This document shows, in pieces, positions 1 through 8,562 of a stretch of 64,000 nt of DNA. The position numbers were made by a program, and so were the translations under genes. Numbering within the stretch: position 1 is the stretch's first letter; the number at the start of each line of letters is the position of its first letter. Below the pieces are notes generated by a model. That model was not told the origin of the DNA and did not search any database. It saw only the letters and a list, made by a program, of their open reading frames with translations. Origin of the DNA: Sphingomonas sp. SRS2 (GTDB taxonomy: Bacteria > Pseudomonadota > Alphaproteobacteria > Sphingomonadales > Sphingomonadaceae); NCBI RefSeq assembly GCF_000971055.1, contig NZ_LARW01000102.1:1-64000 (forward strand). The letters run 5' to 3'.

Positions 1-49
1 ATGGCCGAAGCCGCTCGAACTGCTGTTCACTCAACCAAAACTCGCTCAA
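1..49 (-). CDS. IS5-family transposase, N-terminus only (runs off the left edge)
   Basis: On the minus strand the first codons read SEFWLSEQQFERLRP, which matches the start of the DDE transposases of the IS5 superfamily (typically FWLSdeQwerLeP-like). A TTG at 49 lies seven bases behind an AGGAG; a GTG at 55 is also in frame but sits almost on top of that SD. Only about 16 residues are inside the window, so whether the element is intact cannot be judged. The IS end should lie between about 60 and 130, where two short palindromes occur (CCCATTTATGGG at 104-115 and GGTCCGGACC at 114-123). The family call rests on a short but characteristic stretch. Confidence 0.55.
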   Translation of the reverse strand, partial: MSEFWLSEQQFERLRP

Positions 50-190
50 ATCCACGCTCCTGCTGTCGCAGAGCCTGAATCACATCCGAGCCGCCGTGGG
101 AATCCCATTTATGGGTCCGGACCCTAGTCAGATGTCTGATCGACAAGGATTTGATCATCCGGTGTGACGTTATGCCCGCCTACGTCATGA

Positions 191-1030
191 TCAGCTGTTG
201 CCATTCACGCGCCGCAGAAACGCGATGATGTTGCCATTCACCTCATCGGCCTGTTCGATATTCGAGAGATGCCCGGCGTTGGGGACGGTATAGGCCTCTC
301 CCCTTGGAAACCGCCGGGCCAAGTGGGGCGCGTATCCAGGCTCTTTCAGCACATCGAATTCGCCTCCTATGACGAGGACGGGGATATCGATATTTTCATA
401 CCGCGTCGTATCGACCTGGCCGAACTCTGATCGAACGCTGACCAGGGGATTTTTAAAGCGGGCCGCTGCCGAGCACTCCCATGCCCCAGGCTCGATACTG
501 CTTCGGAAACGCCGCTCGACATATGCGTCATTCCGCGACCAGGAGGGGTCGTGGATCAGAGCTTCGACGATTTTCCGCATGCCTGATATGGTGCAATCAT
601 AGTCGAGCAGCGCACGGCGAAATATGTTGTCGGGAGCGTTTCCTCCCGAGCCGATCAACACCAATGATCGTGCCGGGAGACTGCGCGAATCTGCCGAGAG
701 CGCGCGGACAGCAAGTGCTCCGCCCATGGAACAGCCGATGAGATCCGCCTTGTCGATCTCCTTGTAGGCCAGGAAGCGCTGCATGTGGGCAAGGCGCCGT
801 TGCGCTCCCAGCTCGAAATCATGCACCTTGGCGGTCGTACCGAAACCGAGCCAATCAGGCGCGATGACGTGGAACCCCCCGGCAAGCGCATGGAAGTTGA
901 ATTCCCAAGTCAGTTCGGCGCTCGAGCCATGTTCGCCACCATGTAGCAACACCACCGTAGGCCCCGAACCCGCTTCATAATAGCCCGTATCCAGGCCATC
1001 GATCACGGCAGTCCGAAAATGATCTTTCAT
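191..1030 (-). CDS. alpha/beta-fold hydrolase (C-C bond hydrolase / esterase type)
   Basis: The 279-residue protein has the single-domain alpha/beta hydrolase layout. The oxyanion segment HGGE is at 30-33, the nucleophile elbow GCSMGG at 99-104 (Ser101), the acid Asp226 in GGEFD and the base His254 in NAGH, so the triad is complete. Length and motif order match meta-cleavage-product hydrolases (MhpC/BphD-like) and related esterases. It starts at ATG with no strong SD and is divergent from the EthD-like gene at 1237 across about 200 bp. Which of C-C hydrolase, esterase or lactonase it is cannot be decided from sequence. Confidence 0.85.
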   Translation of the reverse strand: MKDHFRTAVIDGLDTGYYEAGSGPTVVLLHGGEHGSSAELTWEFNFHALAGGFHVIAPDWLGFGTTAKVHDFELGAQRRLAHMQRFLAYKEIDKADLIGCSMGGALAVRALSADSRSLPARSLVLIGSGGNAPDNIFRRALLDYDCTISGMRKIVEALIHDPSWSRNDAYVERRFRSSIEPGAWECSAAARFKNPLVSVRSEFGQVDTTRYENIDIPVLVIGGEFDVLKEPGYAPHLARRFPRGEAYTVPNAGHLSNIEQADEVNGNIIAFLRRVNGNS

Positions 1031-1122
1031 GGTTCGGCAAATTTATCCATCTGATCCGGGCGGTGTTCGAACCGGATAATGTGCAGTTGTAAGTCGTTAT
1101 AAGCCTGATCTTACATGGTCCA

Positions 1123-1142
1123 ATAATAACGGATAATAACGG
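1123..1142. repeat. tandem 10-bp repeat in a divergent promoter region
   Basis: ATAATAACGG occurs twice in direct succession (1123-1132 and 1133-1142) between the divergent genes starting at 1030 (minus) and 1237 (plus). It is followed by GGTATAGGAATTAT, which could hold a -10 element. The spacing of one helical turn suits a protein binding the same face twice. Confidence 0.5.
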
Positions 1143-1236
1143 TATAGGAATTATGCATGGAGTAATTGTTCTTTTTCGAGATTGCGTGATAACGCTACGC
1201 ATCGTAATCACGCTATAGGCAGAGGAGGCCAATTTA

Positions 1237-1605
1237 ATGCCCGATGAATCACCCGACGATCAGTATAAGCTGCTCGTATTGAGTAATCCGGTCACCGGTC
1301 GCGAGGAAGAGTTCAACGCCTGGTATTCAGATCAACATCTTGGGGATGTTTTGTCTGTCGATGGGTTCGTCGCCGCGCAACGCTTTACGATGGTCGATAA
1401 CGCCAAGGATGCTGCTGCTGATTTAAAGGCGCCAAACTGGCGCTATGCCGCCATCTACGAGATCGAGAATTCCGATCCCTGGGCGACCTTTGCCGCGCTC
1501 GAAAAGAAAATGGCCACCGGCGAAATTCTGATTTCGGGTTCGTTGAATTTGGCCGAGACCAGGTTGATCGTACTCAAGCCGATTACCGGGGTGGTCCAAA
1601 AATAG
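1237..1605 (+). CDS. EthD/DUF4286-like dimeric alpha-beta barrel protein
   Basis: This 122-residue protein starts at ATG after AGGAGG with an eight-base spacer. The segment FNAWYSDQHLGDVL followed by VDGFVAAQRF is typical of small ferredoxin-fold proteins of the EthD / antibiotic-biosynthesis-monooxygenase superfamily, where a Tyr/Trp plus His in the first helix faces the ligand pocket. In sphingomonad catabolic clusters such proteins accompany hydroxylases and dehydrogenases, but their reaction is usually unknown. It ends 26 bp before the convergent VOC gene. No catalytic function is claimed. Confidence 0.7.
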   Translation: MPDESPDDQYKLLVLSNPVTGREEEFNAWYSDQHLGDVLSVDGFVAAQRFTMVDNAKDAAADLKAPNWRYAAIYEIENSDPWATFAALEKKMATGEILISGSLNLAETRLIVLKPITGVVQK

Positions 1606-1631
1606 CGGGCTCGTCTGGGTGCCTGCTCGGG

Positions 1632-2012
1632 TCATTCGGCAGCGTAGCAAAAGGCGCAGAATTTGTTGCCATCCGGGTCGCGGATATAGGCTCCATAGGC
1701 GTTGGGGACGAAATCACGCAGACCCGGAGGGCCTTCGCAAATGCCGCCATTGGCCAGCGCGTGGGCGTGAAAGCTGTCGACAGCCTTCCGACTGGGCGCG
1801 GCAAAGCCGATCGTGCCGCCATTGGCACTGGTCGCTGGTTGACCGTTAATTGGATAGGTGACGAGCAAGGCTGGTTGATCGGCGCCCCACGCAGAACGGG
1901 TGTCGCCATCGAACAAGCGCTTCAGGCCGAGCGCCCCAAGCACCTTGTCATAGAAGCTGCGTGACTTCTCGAGATCGTTGGTTCCAACGACGGTGTGGGT
2001 GAACACGCTCAT
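1632..2012 (-). CDS. VOC (glyoxalase/bleomycin resistance) family protein
   Basis: The protein is 126 residues from the ATG at 2012, chosen because AAGGAG lies six bases ahead; an upstream in-frame codon would add nine residues without SD support. It begins MSVFTHTVVGTNDLEKSRSF and ends with the usual VOC closing strand (IRDPDGNKFCAFC). One chain holds two beta-alpha-beta-beta-beta units, and family members bind a divalent metal. Length fits the lactoylglutathione-lyase-like subgroup with unknown substrates. It follows the CMD gene at 2076-2666 on the same strand with a 63-bp gap, so the two probably share a transcript. Confidence 0.85.
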   Translation of the reverse strand: MSVFTHTVVGTNDLEKSRSFYDKVLGALGLKRLFDGDTRSAWGADQPALLVTYPINGQPATSANGGTIGFAAPSRKAVDSFHAHALANGGICEGPPGLRDFVPNAYGAYIRDPDGNKFCAFCYAAE

Positions 2013-2075
2013 AATTTTCTCCTTAAATCTGTTTCGCACGGTCAGTGGCCGTGCTGGAATCCGCAGCGGAAAATG

Positions 2076-2666
2076 TCATCCAACGACGACATGCGGCGAC
2101 GACCAGGGAGCCAGATGGTCCGACGTCGTTTCTTGAAAATGAGCGGGAAGATCTTCCAGCATGTCGAACACCGCTGCCATCCTGCCAAATCCGCCCATCG
2201 CCAGCCAGAAGTTCAACTCGACAAGTTGGCCCTCCGTAAAATGTTCGCGCAAATTGTTCATGTGAGAGTCGTTGATGCTCAGATGGTCGGTCAGAAACCG
2301 ATCGGTATAGGCCAGTGCCGCGCGCTCGGCCGCCGAAAGATCGGGAGCTTCCGTGGGCTTTTCGAGCGAGCAGACGAGATCCTCTGTTACCCCGTCGTCG
2401 ATACCGTCCTGATATCGAATAGCCATGCAGGTACGGCATTGATTGTGAAATGCCATGCGCAGCCTGACCAGTTCGACCAGACGATCAGGAAGAGTCTGGT
2501 CAGCCTTGAATGCGCTGAACAGGGCGGCAAATGCTTTTGCAATATTGGGTCGATGCGCAAGGATGTTGAAAACCGACCTCGCAATGGGCGGCAATGCGTC
2601 TGCTCCTATCGTCGCGCGCAGGTCCGCATCCCAGTTGGAAAGGTCTATCTTGGCTATCCGACTCAT
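2076..2666 (-). CDS. carboxymuconolactone decarboxylase (CMD/AhpD-like) family protein
   Basis: The ATG at 2666 (MSRIAKIDLS) is preferred over an earlier in-frame codon, giving 196 residues, all-helical in the CMD/AhpD manner. The redox pair CRTC is at 77-80, with Glu65 in the preceding helix (VELVRLR) as in AhpD-like proteins. The His usually three residues after the second Cys is Arg84, so peroxidase-reductase activity of the AhpD kind is doubtful and a decarboxylase or unknown role is possible. It is the first gene of a probable two-gene operon with the VOC gene. The upstream region carries a perfect inverted repeat at 2947-2965. Confidence 0.8.
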   Translation of the reverse strand: MSRIAKIDLSNWDADLRATIGADALPPIARSVFNILAHRPNIAKAFAALFSAFKADQTLPDRLVELVRLRMAFHNQCRTCMAIRYQDGIDDGVTEDLVCSLEKPTEAPDLSAAERAALAYTDRFLTDHLSINDSHMNNLREHFTEGQLVELNFWLAMGGFGRMAAVFDMLEDLPAHFQETTSDHLAPWSSPHVVVG

Positions 2667-3092
2667 CGTGCCGTCCTGTCCTGAAGGGGATATTTCGCCA
2701 GCAGTGCAGCTGACCAAAACGGCCCATGATGCGTCTCAGGAAGCCCGTGCCGCCCTATCCGGCCCGTGCCGATCACTGCTGCCCAGCCGCGCAATTTCTG
2801 GAGAGCTCTGCCCGATCTATTGAGTGGGCAGGATAAATGGGGCGCCGGCCAAGCGTCTAATTACTTATCATCATTGCGCAATAGCATGTCCGAATGAGAG
2901 GTCGGCATTTCCTTCGTGAATTGGCCTCTCAAGGAAAAGTATTTTTAATATTGCGCTCCAATATTTACGTGAGATAGATGTTTGACTTCGGAGGGGGCGC
3001 CCGTGATCCAGCAACTTGTGAAAGAATGGGCTTGTCATGTGTCCTGATCAGTGTCGGACTGCTGCGCGATCCGCCCGGTGGCTTCGAAGCAT
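2667..3092. other. intergenic region with palindromes (426 bp)
   Basis: This is a divergent control region between the CMD gene (minus) and the SnoaL-like gene (plus). I see no credible gene in it. It contains ATTGCGCAAT (2873-2882) and the larger inverted repeat at 2947-2965, listed separately. Confidence 0.6.
2947..2965. promoter_or_regulatory. inverted repeat AATATTG-n5-CAATATT, candidate operator
   Basis: The arms AATATTG and CAATATT are perfect complements around CGCTC. A related sequence, GATATATTGCGCTGAATATC, lies at 10186-10205 in the control region of the other CMD gene in this window. Such a symmetric AT-rich site in GC-rich DNA is typical of a dimeric repressor operator. The binding protein is unknown. 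Confidence 0.45.
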
Positions 3093-3557
3093 ATGAATAA
3101 CGTGGATAGGCTCCAGCGCCTCGAAGCGGTTGAAGATATCAAACATCTGAAGGCGCGCTACTTCCGATGGGTGGATACGCAGCAGTGGCAGGAGTTACGG
3201 ACGCTGTTCGTCGACGACGCCATATTGCTGTTTCCGGAAACCGATCCGGAACCGATGCCCATCGGCCAATTCATGCGAGCGGTCGAGGCGGCGTTTACGG
3301 GCGGCGTTTCGATACATCACGGGCATATGGCCGAGATCGAGATACTCTCTCTGAATACCGCCCAAGCCATCTGGGCCATGGAAGACCGCATATACTTCCC
3401 CCCTGGAGTGCCGGGAATCCGCGGCGCCAGTGAGATCCACGGCGCCGGCCATTATCACGAGACCTATATTCGCAGGGACGGCATATGGCTGTTTAAATCC
3501 ATGAAGCTCACCCGGCTACGGCTGGAGGTAAAGCTGGCACCCGTTACCGTGATTTAA
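3093..3557 (+). CDS. SnoaL-like / nuclear transport factor 2 family protein
   Basis: The 154-residue form begins at ATG 3093 (MNNVDRLQRL); an upstream in-frame codon at 3051 would add 14 poorly structured residues. The N-terminal helix with IKHLKARYFRWVDTQQW and the acidic segment LFVDDAILLFPE are the usual start of the SnoaL-like cone fold. This family includes polyketide cyclases, ketosteroid isomerases, scytalone dehydratase and ring-hydroxylating dioxygenase beta subunits. No Rieske alpha subunit is adjacent, so a free-standing isomerase or dehydratase is more likely than a dioxygenase beta chain. It is transcribed alone, away from the CMD gene. Confidence 0.75.
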   Translation: MNNVDRLQRLEAVEDIKHLKARYFRWVDTQQWQELRTLFVDDAILLFPETDPEPMPIGQFMRAVEAAFTGGVSIHHGHMAEIEILSLNTAQAIWAMEDRIYFPPGVPGIRGASEIHGAGHYHETYIRRDGIWLFKSMKLTRLRLEVKLAPVTVI

Positions 3558-3739
3558 GAACGGCCTGTGTCCTCGCGGATGCTTGTCGCGAAAGATCATA
3601 TGTCGTCATATCCTGTGCCATTGATGCTGCCGGGGCCCGCAACACCGTGCACCGATGAATTTACGACCGGACCAGCCTGGACGCCATATGACTATCACCC
3701 TTTCGCTCATGGCAGCGTGGTATTTTCTTGTGAGGCATC

Positions 3740-4393
3740 ATGACCCCGTCGCTGAAAATTGATTTTATTTCGGACGTCTCCTGTCCGTGGTGCCTCATCG
3801 GCGCGATCGGGCTCGAGCGCGCCTTGGCTCGTTCCAAAGACGTCGTCACGGCGGACATTCGCTTCCAGCCCTTTGAGCTGAACCCGACGATGCCGGCGGG
3901 CGGAGAGAATGTCATCGAACATCTTGCGCGAAAACATGGCGCCACCGCGCAGCAATCGGCGCCGATGCGCGCTATGGTTCAATCGCGCGCCGCGGAGCTC
4001 GGATTCACGATTGCCACATCGGAAGACAGCCGCATCTACAATACGTTCGATGCGCACCGCTTGCTCTACTGGGCGGCCCTGATTGGCTGCGATCAACAGA
4101 GAGCGTTGAAACATGCCCTGTTCGAGGCATATTTCACGCGTGCGCTAGACCCTTCGAACCACGATATATTGATGGATGCCGCGGAAGCATCGGGCCTCGA
4201 CCGCCACGAGGCTGGTGCGCTGCTGGCGTCGGAGCGCTATGCCGACGACGTTCGGGCGCTGGAGCGCCAGTGGCGGCAACGCGGCATCACAACCATACCC
4301 GCCGTTATCGTCAATGACCGCTTTCTCATCTCGGGCGGACAATTGCCGGAAGCATATGAGGCAGCGCTCCGTAACATCGCGGCCGACCTTTGA
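3740..4393 (+). CDS. DsbA-family oxidoreductase, FrnE/2-hydroxychromene-2-carboxylate isomerase type
   Basis: The 217-residue protein has a thioredoxin fold with a helical insertion. The active-site motif CPWC is at 15-18, and the sentence FELNPTMPAGGENV, the cis-Pro loop TIPAVIVND and the closing ISGGQ are hallmarks of cytoplasmic FrnE-type DsbA proteins. There is no signal peptide, in line with a cytoplasmic location. Related 2-hydroxychromene-2-carboxylate isomerases act in naphthalene degradation but have Ser in place of the first Cys; CPWC here favours a thiol oxidoreductase. The start follows GTGAGG. It converges on the OYE gene with a 19-bp gap. Confidence 0.85.
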   Translation: MTPSLKIDFISDVSCPWCLIGAIGLERALARSKDVVTADIRFQPFELNPTMPAGGENVIEHLARKHGATAQQSAPMRAMVQSRAAELGFTIATSEDSRIYNTFDAHRLLYWAALIGCDQQRALKHALFEAYFTRALDPSNHDILMDAAEASGLDRHEAGALLASERYADDVRALERQWRQRGITTIPAVIVNDRFLISGGQLPEAYEAALRNIAADL

Positions 4394-4412
4394 GGCCACA
4401 GCCGCAATATCG

Positions 4413-5525
4413 TCAGAACAGGGTTTCCAAGACCTTGCTTGAATAAGGAATAAGCTCGTCACACCGATCTGTTCGGACCTTATTCAACCACTCCGGGTCA
4501 GCCAGCAGCACACGGCCCATTGCAACCAGATCGAAGTCGCCTCTTTCATAGCGTCGCGACAACTCCCTGAGCGAGGCAAGGTGCGGGTGTGACTCGCCGC
4601 CCTGTTCGACATCGGCGAACAGATCGCGGTCCAGGCCCACCGAACCCACGGTAATCGTCGGCTGGCCGGTCAATTTCTTCACCCACCCGGCAAAATTGAG
4701 ATCGGAGCCTTCAAATTCGGGCTCCCAGAAGCGCCGCTGCGAGCAATCGAAGATATCCACGCCGGCGTCTACGAGCGGCTCCAGCCACCCTTCCAATTCT
4801 GAAGGCGTCGATGCCATGCGGACGTTGTAAAAACCTGTTTTCCATTGAGAAATACGCATCATCAGAACGAAGTCATCGCCCACGGCGCTTCTCATCGCCC
4901 GATATATATCGGCGCCAAATCGCGCGCGTTCGCGTAGCGTCGCTCCCCCATAGCGGCCATTGCGCCTATTGGTTTCGCTCCAGAAGAACTGATCGACCAG
5001 ATAGCCATGAGCGGCGTGAATCTCGGCAGCGTTGAAGCCCAGGCGCCGGGCGTCGGCGGCGGCACGGCAGTAGGAAGATATGACATCTGCGACATCTTCC
5101 TCGGTCATGAGTCGCCCGCCCGCGACGTTCGGGCCAATGAGCCCCGAGGGGCTTTCCAATGCCGCCGGCGGTTCGTCGGGGAAATTGAAGTCGGGTACCC
5201 CACCGACATGCCAGAATTGGGGCGCCATAGTGGCCCCTGCCAACTGCACACCATCGAGAATGCGCTTCCACGCGCCAAGCGGCTCCTCCCCATAGAAGTT
5301 GGGGACGGTGGATATCGCGCGCGAGGCGGTGCGATCGATGCCGAGCCCCTCGGTGATGATCAACCCGACACCGCCTTCAGCCCGACGGCGATAATAAGCC
5401 GCCACGTCATCTGTCGGGATGCCCATTGGGGCGGAATATCGGGTCATCGGTGACATGACGAACCGGTTTTTCAAGTGCAGCGACTTATATCGGAAAGGCT
5501 GTTCCAGCGCGTGCAGCAGATTCAT
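4413..5525 (-). CDS. NADH:flavin oxidoreductase, old yellow enzyme family
   Basis: The 370 residues form one FMN-binding TIM barrel. The phosphate and flavin-binding start MSPMTRYSAP is at 24-33, and the substrate-activating pair in HAAHGY places His170, His173 and Tyr175. The following FFWSETNRRNGRYGG is the OYE consensus, and AMGRVLLADP near the C-terminus binds FMN phosphate. The length excludes the 2,4-dienoyl-CoA reductase type with extra Fe-S and FAD domains. Family members reduce activated C=C bonds such as enones, so reduction of a cyclic or steroid enone is a reasonable guess. Transcription is separate from the TonB receptor upstream, as a strong hairpin lies between them. Confidence 0.9.
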   Translation of the reverse strand: MNLLHALEQPFRYKSLHLKNRFVMSPMTRYSAPMGIPTDDVAAYYRRRAEGGVGLIITEGLGIDRTASRAISTVPNFYGEEPLGAWKRILDGVQLAGATMAPQFWHVGGVPDFNFPDEPPAALESPSGLIGPNVAGGRLMTEEDVADVISSYCRAAADARRLGFNAAEIHAAHGYLVDQFFWSETNRRNGRYGGATLRERARFGADIYRAMRSAVGDDFVLMMRISQWKTGFYNVRMASTPSELEGWLEPLVDAGVDIFDCSQRRFWEPEFEGSDLNFAGWVKKLTGQPTITVGSVGLDRDLFADVEQGGESHPHLASLRELSRRYERGDFDLVAMGRVLLADPEWLNKVRTDRCDELIPYSSKVLETLF

Positions 5526-5564
5526 CTTAACTCCCCGAATTCATATTGTGCGCGTGGTCACGGC

Positions 5565-5606
5565 TATGCCGGGATGGCGAGCAATATGCCTTGCCATCCC
5601 GGCATA
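5565..5606 (-). terminator. 14-bp perfect hairpin after the TonB receptor gene
   Basis: TATGCCGGGATGGC (5565-5578) and GCCATCCCGGCATA (5593-5606) are exact complements around a 14-base loop. The site lies 24 bp past the receptor stop and ahead of the OYE start. There is no long T-run, so it may act with Rho or as a bidirectional mRNA-stabilising hairpin. Confidence 0.75.
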
Positions 5607-5629
5607 TCTGCGAACCGCCCGGGCGCGGG

Positions 5630-7927
5630 TTAGAACTTGAAGCCCAGTCGTACCCCCCATTCGCGCGGTCGTCCGACCGTGAGATAGCCACCTGTCGAAC
5701 TTTGCGCCTGATCGGTGGTGTAATGCTCACCCGTAAGGTTGGTACCGAAGAGAGTGACGAAGATGCGCTCCTGCGACGATGTCCAGGTAGCGTTCGCGCT
5801 GACGAGCCAGGTGGGATGCAGCGACAGCAGATTGTCGGCGGTCTGCATGACCCTGCTCGCATAGGCCGCGTTGGCGCCGAATTTCAGATTGCCTGCGTCT
5901 CCCAGCGGCACCTCATAGGCTATGCGCGCATTCCCGGTGAACCGGGGGGTATTGGGAATACGCTTACCCTTGAAATTGCCGCTGACGGCCGAATAGCCGA
6001 GGCAGGCCGCGGGAGACGGCGCACTGGCACCGAGCCCGCCCGCCGCCGCGCATGCCGGCAGAGACGCCGACAACACATAGGATGTGCCGATATATTGATC
6101 GAATGTCCCATGCACCCAACCGGCGCTGCCGCCCAGCGTGAGGCGCCGCGACAATGCCCAGTCGCCGTCACCCTCTAGGCCATAGATCGTCGCCTTGCCG
6201 GCATTCTCGACGGTCGTCGCGCCGGTCGCGGCGTTGATCGTCGAAACCTGCAGATCGCTCTGTTTGTAGTGGAATGCCGCGGCGTTGAATCGGACCTTCG
6301 AAGACGAATATTTGAAACCGGCTTCAAAGGACCGCAAATCCTCGGGCTTCACGCGGCTGACAGGCGCGGCGATCGCCGGGATGTTGAAGCCGCCACTCTT
6401 GAAGCCCTTGGTGAAGGTGGCATAGCTCAGGAAGCTTTCAGACGCCTTGTAGCTCAGCGTCACCTTCGGCGTGAAACGCTTGAACGATAATGTGTCGCTG
6501 GGCTCGATCGTCGTGGAGGCCGAGCGCGGGTCAGGATTGACATCTTCGGTGGTTCGGGACGGCCCGGTGTAAATCACGTTATAATCGAGAAACTTCTTCT
6601 CGATCGTGTAGCGCGCGCCGAGCGTGAGCTTTATCGCATCGCTGACGGCATAGCTGGCCTCGCCATAGGGTGCGATCGAGCGCGTCCGAGTACCCTGCTC
6701 CCCGCATAGCGACGTGCCGACGCCCAGCACGCCCGGGCCCATGATACAGAAGCCGTAGGCGCCGCGCTCATGGAAGTAGAAAAGACCGGCGGTGTACGAA
6801 AATGGTCCGTCGATGCTCGATACCGCTTGAACTTCCTGGGTGAAGGCTTTCGAGAAATCGACGGTCGCGGAGCCATCGAGTACCAGAAAACTTGTAGCAT
6901 CGAGATCGGCTTTAGCTTCATTATCGCTATGCCGATATGTCGTGATCGACGAAAGCACTACGGGACCAAAATCATAATCGGCGCGGAGTTCGGTGCCTCG
7001 GGACACGCTCTTTCCCTGATAGCTTTTGTCTCGCGACAGGCCGCTTGCATAAGTATAGAAGCCTGTCTGCACTTGGCCGCCCAACGCAACACCGACATTG
7101 CCCGGCGCCGTTTGATCCAGTGCCAAGAAGGTATTGTCGGCGAAATCCCGCTTCCAGGAATAATCGCCGCGCAGCAAGACGGTGATCCTGTCGTCGGGCT
7201 TCCACAGCAGCTTGCCCAGGGCGACCTTCATGTTGCGGTTCTGTCCCGCGGGAAAGGCCGGATTGATGTTCTTGACGTAGCCATCATGCGTATCGAGATT
7301 TCCGGTAACACGCATGGCGAGTGTCGACGTCAGGGGAATATTGACCGTTCCTTCCGCCATCTTTCGGTCGAACCGGCCATAAGCAACCGCGCCTTTTGCT
7401 GAAAAATCGGGCTTGGGATCGTTGGTGATGATGCGGATCGCGCCACCAACCGCGTTCCGCCCATATAGGGTGCCCTGAGGACCTTTCAAAACTTCGATCC
7501 GCTCGACGTCGCTAAAGGCAAACAGCCCGCTCGACGCGCGCGCCATATATTGATCGTCCAGATAGACCGAGCTCGAAGAATCGAGGCCGATATTGACGAT
7601 CTTTGAGCCGATGCCGCGGATGAATGGCGAAACATAGGTCGCGAAAGCGTTGATGGAGATATTCGGCGCAATCTGTGGCAAGGCCTGCTGCATATTGATA
7701 TTGGCCCGCGCCAGGATATCGCCGCCGATGGCATTCACTGTGATCGGCACATTCTGAAGTCGCTCACTTCGTTTTTGCGCCGTAACAATGATGTCTTCAA
7801 GTCCGGAGGAGTCATCGGCCGTGATCGGGCTCGGTATCGTCGGCGCACTCTGCGCATACGCGGGAGCCGCAAGCAGAACGGCCATCCACGAGCAGCTACA
7901 AACCCAACCAGCTTTGCCCTTATACAT
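5630..7927 (-). CDS. TonB-dependent outer-membrane receptor
   Basis: The ATG at 7927 (MYKGKAGWVC) is preceded by GGAGGGTGAAGGC, giving 765 residues. It has a signal peptide ending near AAPAYAQ, a TonB box region (LEDIIVTAQKR), a plug domain with GPQGTLYGRNAVGGAIRI, and a 22-strand-type barrel ending in GVRLGFKF with the terminal Phe needed for BAM assembly. Sphingomonads use many such receptors to take up hydrophobic or bulky organics as well as siderophores. The lack of any siderophore gene and the catabolic neighbourhood favour an organic substrate. Two TATAAT boxes and a palindrome lie just upstream. Confidence 0.93.
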   Translation of the reverse strand: MYKGKAGWVCSCSWMAVLLAAPAYAQSAPTIPSPITADDSSGLEDIIVTAQKRSERLQNVPITVNAIGGDILARANINMQQALPQIAPNISINAFATYVSPFIRGIGSKIVNIGLDSSSSVYLDDQYMARASSGLFAFSDVERIEVLKGPQGTLYGRNAVGGAIRIITNDPKPDFSAKGAVAYGRFDRKMAEGTVNIPLTSTLAMRVTGNLDTHDGYVKNINPAFPAGQNRNMKVALGKLLWKPDDRITVLLRGDYSWKRDFADNTFLALDQTAPGNVGVALGGQVQTGFYTYASGLSRDKSYQGKSVSRGTELRADYDFGPVVLSSITTYRHSDNEAKADLDATSFLVLDGSATVDFSKAFTQEVQAVSSIDGPFSYTAGLFYFHERGAYGFCIMGPGVLGVGTSLCGEQGTRTRSIAPYGEASYAVSDAIKLTLGARYTIEKKFLDYNVIYTGPSRTTEDVNPDPRSASTTIEPSDTLSFKRFTPKVTLSYKASESFLSYATFTKGFKSGGFNIPAIAAPVSRVKPEDLRSFEAGFKYSSSKVRFNAAAFHYKQSDLQVSTINAATGATTVENAGKATIYGLEGDGDWALSRRLTLGGSAGWVHGTFDQYIGTSYVLSASLPACAAAGGLGASAPSPAACLGYSAVSGNFKGKRIPNTPRFTGNARIAYEVPLGDAGNLKFGANAAYASRVMQTADNLLSLHPTWLVSANATWTSSQERIFVTLFGTNLTGEHYTTDQAQSSTGGYLTVGRPREWGVRLGFKF

Positions 7928-8562
7928 GCCTTCACCCTCCACATTATATTTAAAAACAGTGTTTTATTATATGATTATTCGTTATTACATGTACCGGCCG
8001 GCCATGTCGTCGGCTCGGCCGATGATGTTTGAATCAGGCTGCGCCGTGATGTGAGCGAGACCACAGCGGCCACGTTACGCAGGCCGCCAGCGAGCACTGC
8101 CGCGTGGCTCTATCGCATTGGCGCTGTGATATTCTTGTTAGCGCGACGTCAGTTGCCGCTTCGCCTTCCATTGGCGAGCGACGTGTCGCCATCGATTGAA
8201 GCAGGTGCCCTCACACGGCAATCTCACGCTAAGCCAGTCGCTCGATAATCTCCGTAGTATGTGCAATCCTGTCTCCCCAATGGGTTTTTCGGTCCAAGGA
8301 AGGGACGTCATCCTGGCGCGTTCCTCAAGCAGACCTTTCCCTATTTTATAATTATACATGTCCGATATTCAGAACCGGCAGCATTATTGTTCTTGAGAGT
8401 GCAATAGCGGACACGACGCCGTCAAATATCATTTCCTAATCAGGCCATACAGTCCTGGCATGGATAGAATTCTCTATTTCATTTAGATGGCATGGGGACA
8501 TAGGGTAAAGGAACGGGTCCAGAAATTAGAGCCAGAGCCGCGTCCCGCTCTGACGGAGCCCA
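7928..8562. other. intergenic region without a supported gene (635 bp)
   Basis: Apart from the receptor promoter next to 7927, I see no gene with both a start site and protein-like composition. Short open frames exist (for example minus strand 8138-8359) but none resembles a known family. The middle may be worn-down former coding DNA. Confidence 0.5.
7944..7976 (-). promoter_or_regulatory. promoter/operator region of the TonB receptor gene
   Basis: Reading the minus strand toward the receptor, TATAAT occurs at about 7971-7966 and again at about 7949-7944. Between them AAAACA-G-TGTTTT (7953-7965) is a symmetric site. The sequence AATCATATAA (7976-7967) recurs at 57099-57108 and, with one change, at 60344-60353. 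I infer a promoter overlapped by a repressor or activator site. Confidence 0.5.

Noticed and set aside
3093-3557. Ring-hydroxylating dioxygenase beta subunit
   Set aside because: There is no Rieske alpha subunit, ferredoxin or reductase next to it, so only the general SnoaL-like call is justified.
8138-8359. Minus-strand 73-codon frame upstream of the EthD operon end
   Set aside because: No SD, no family likeness, no conserved neighbour.
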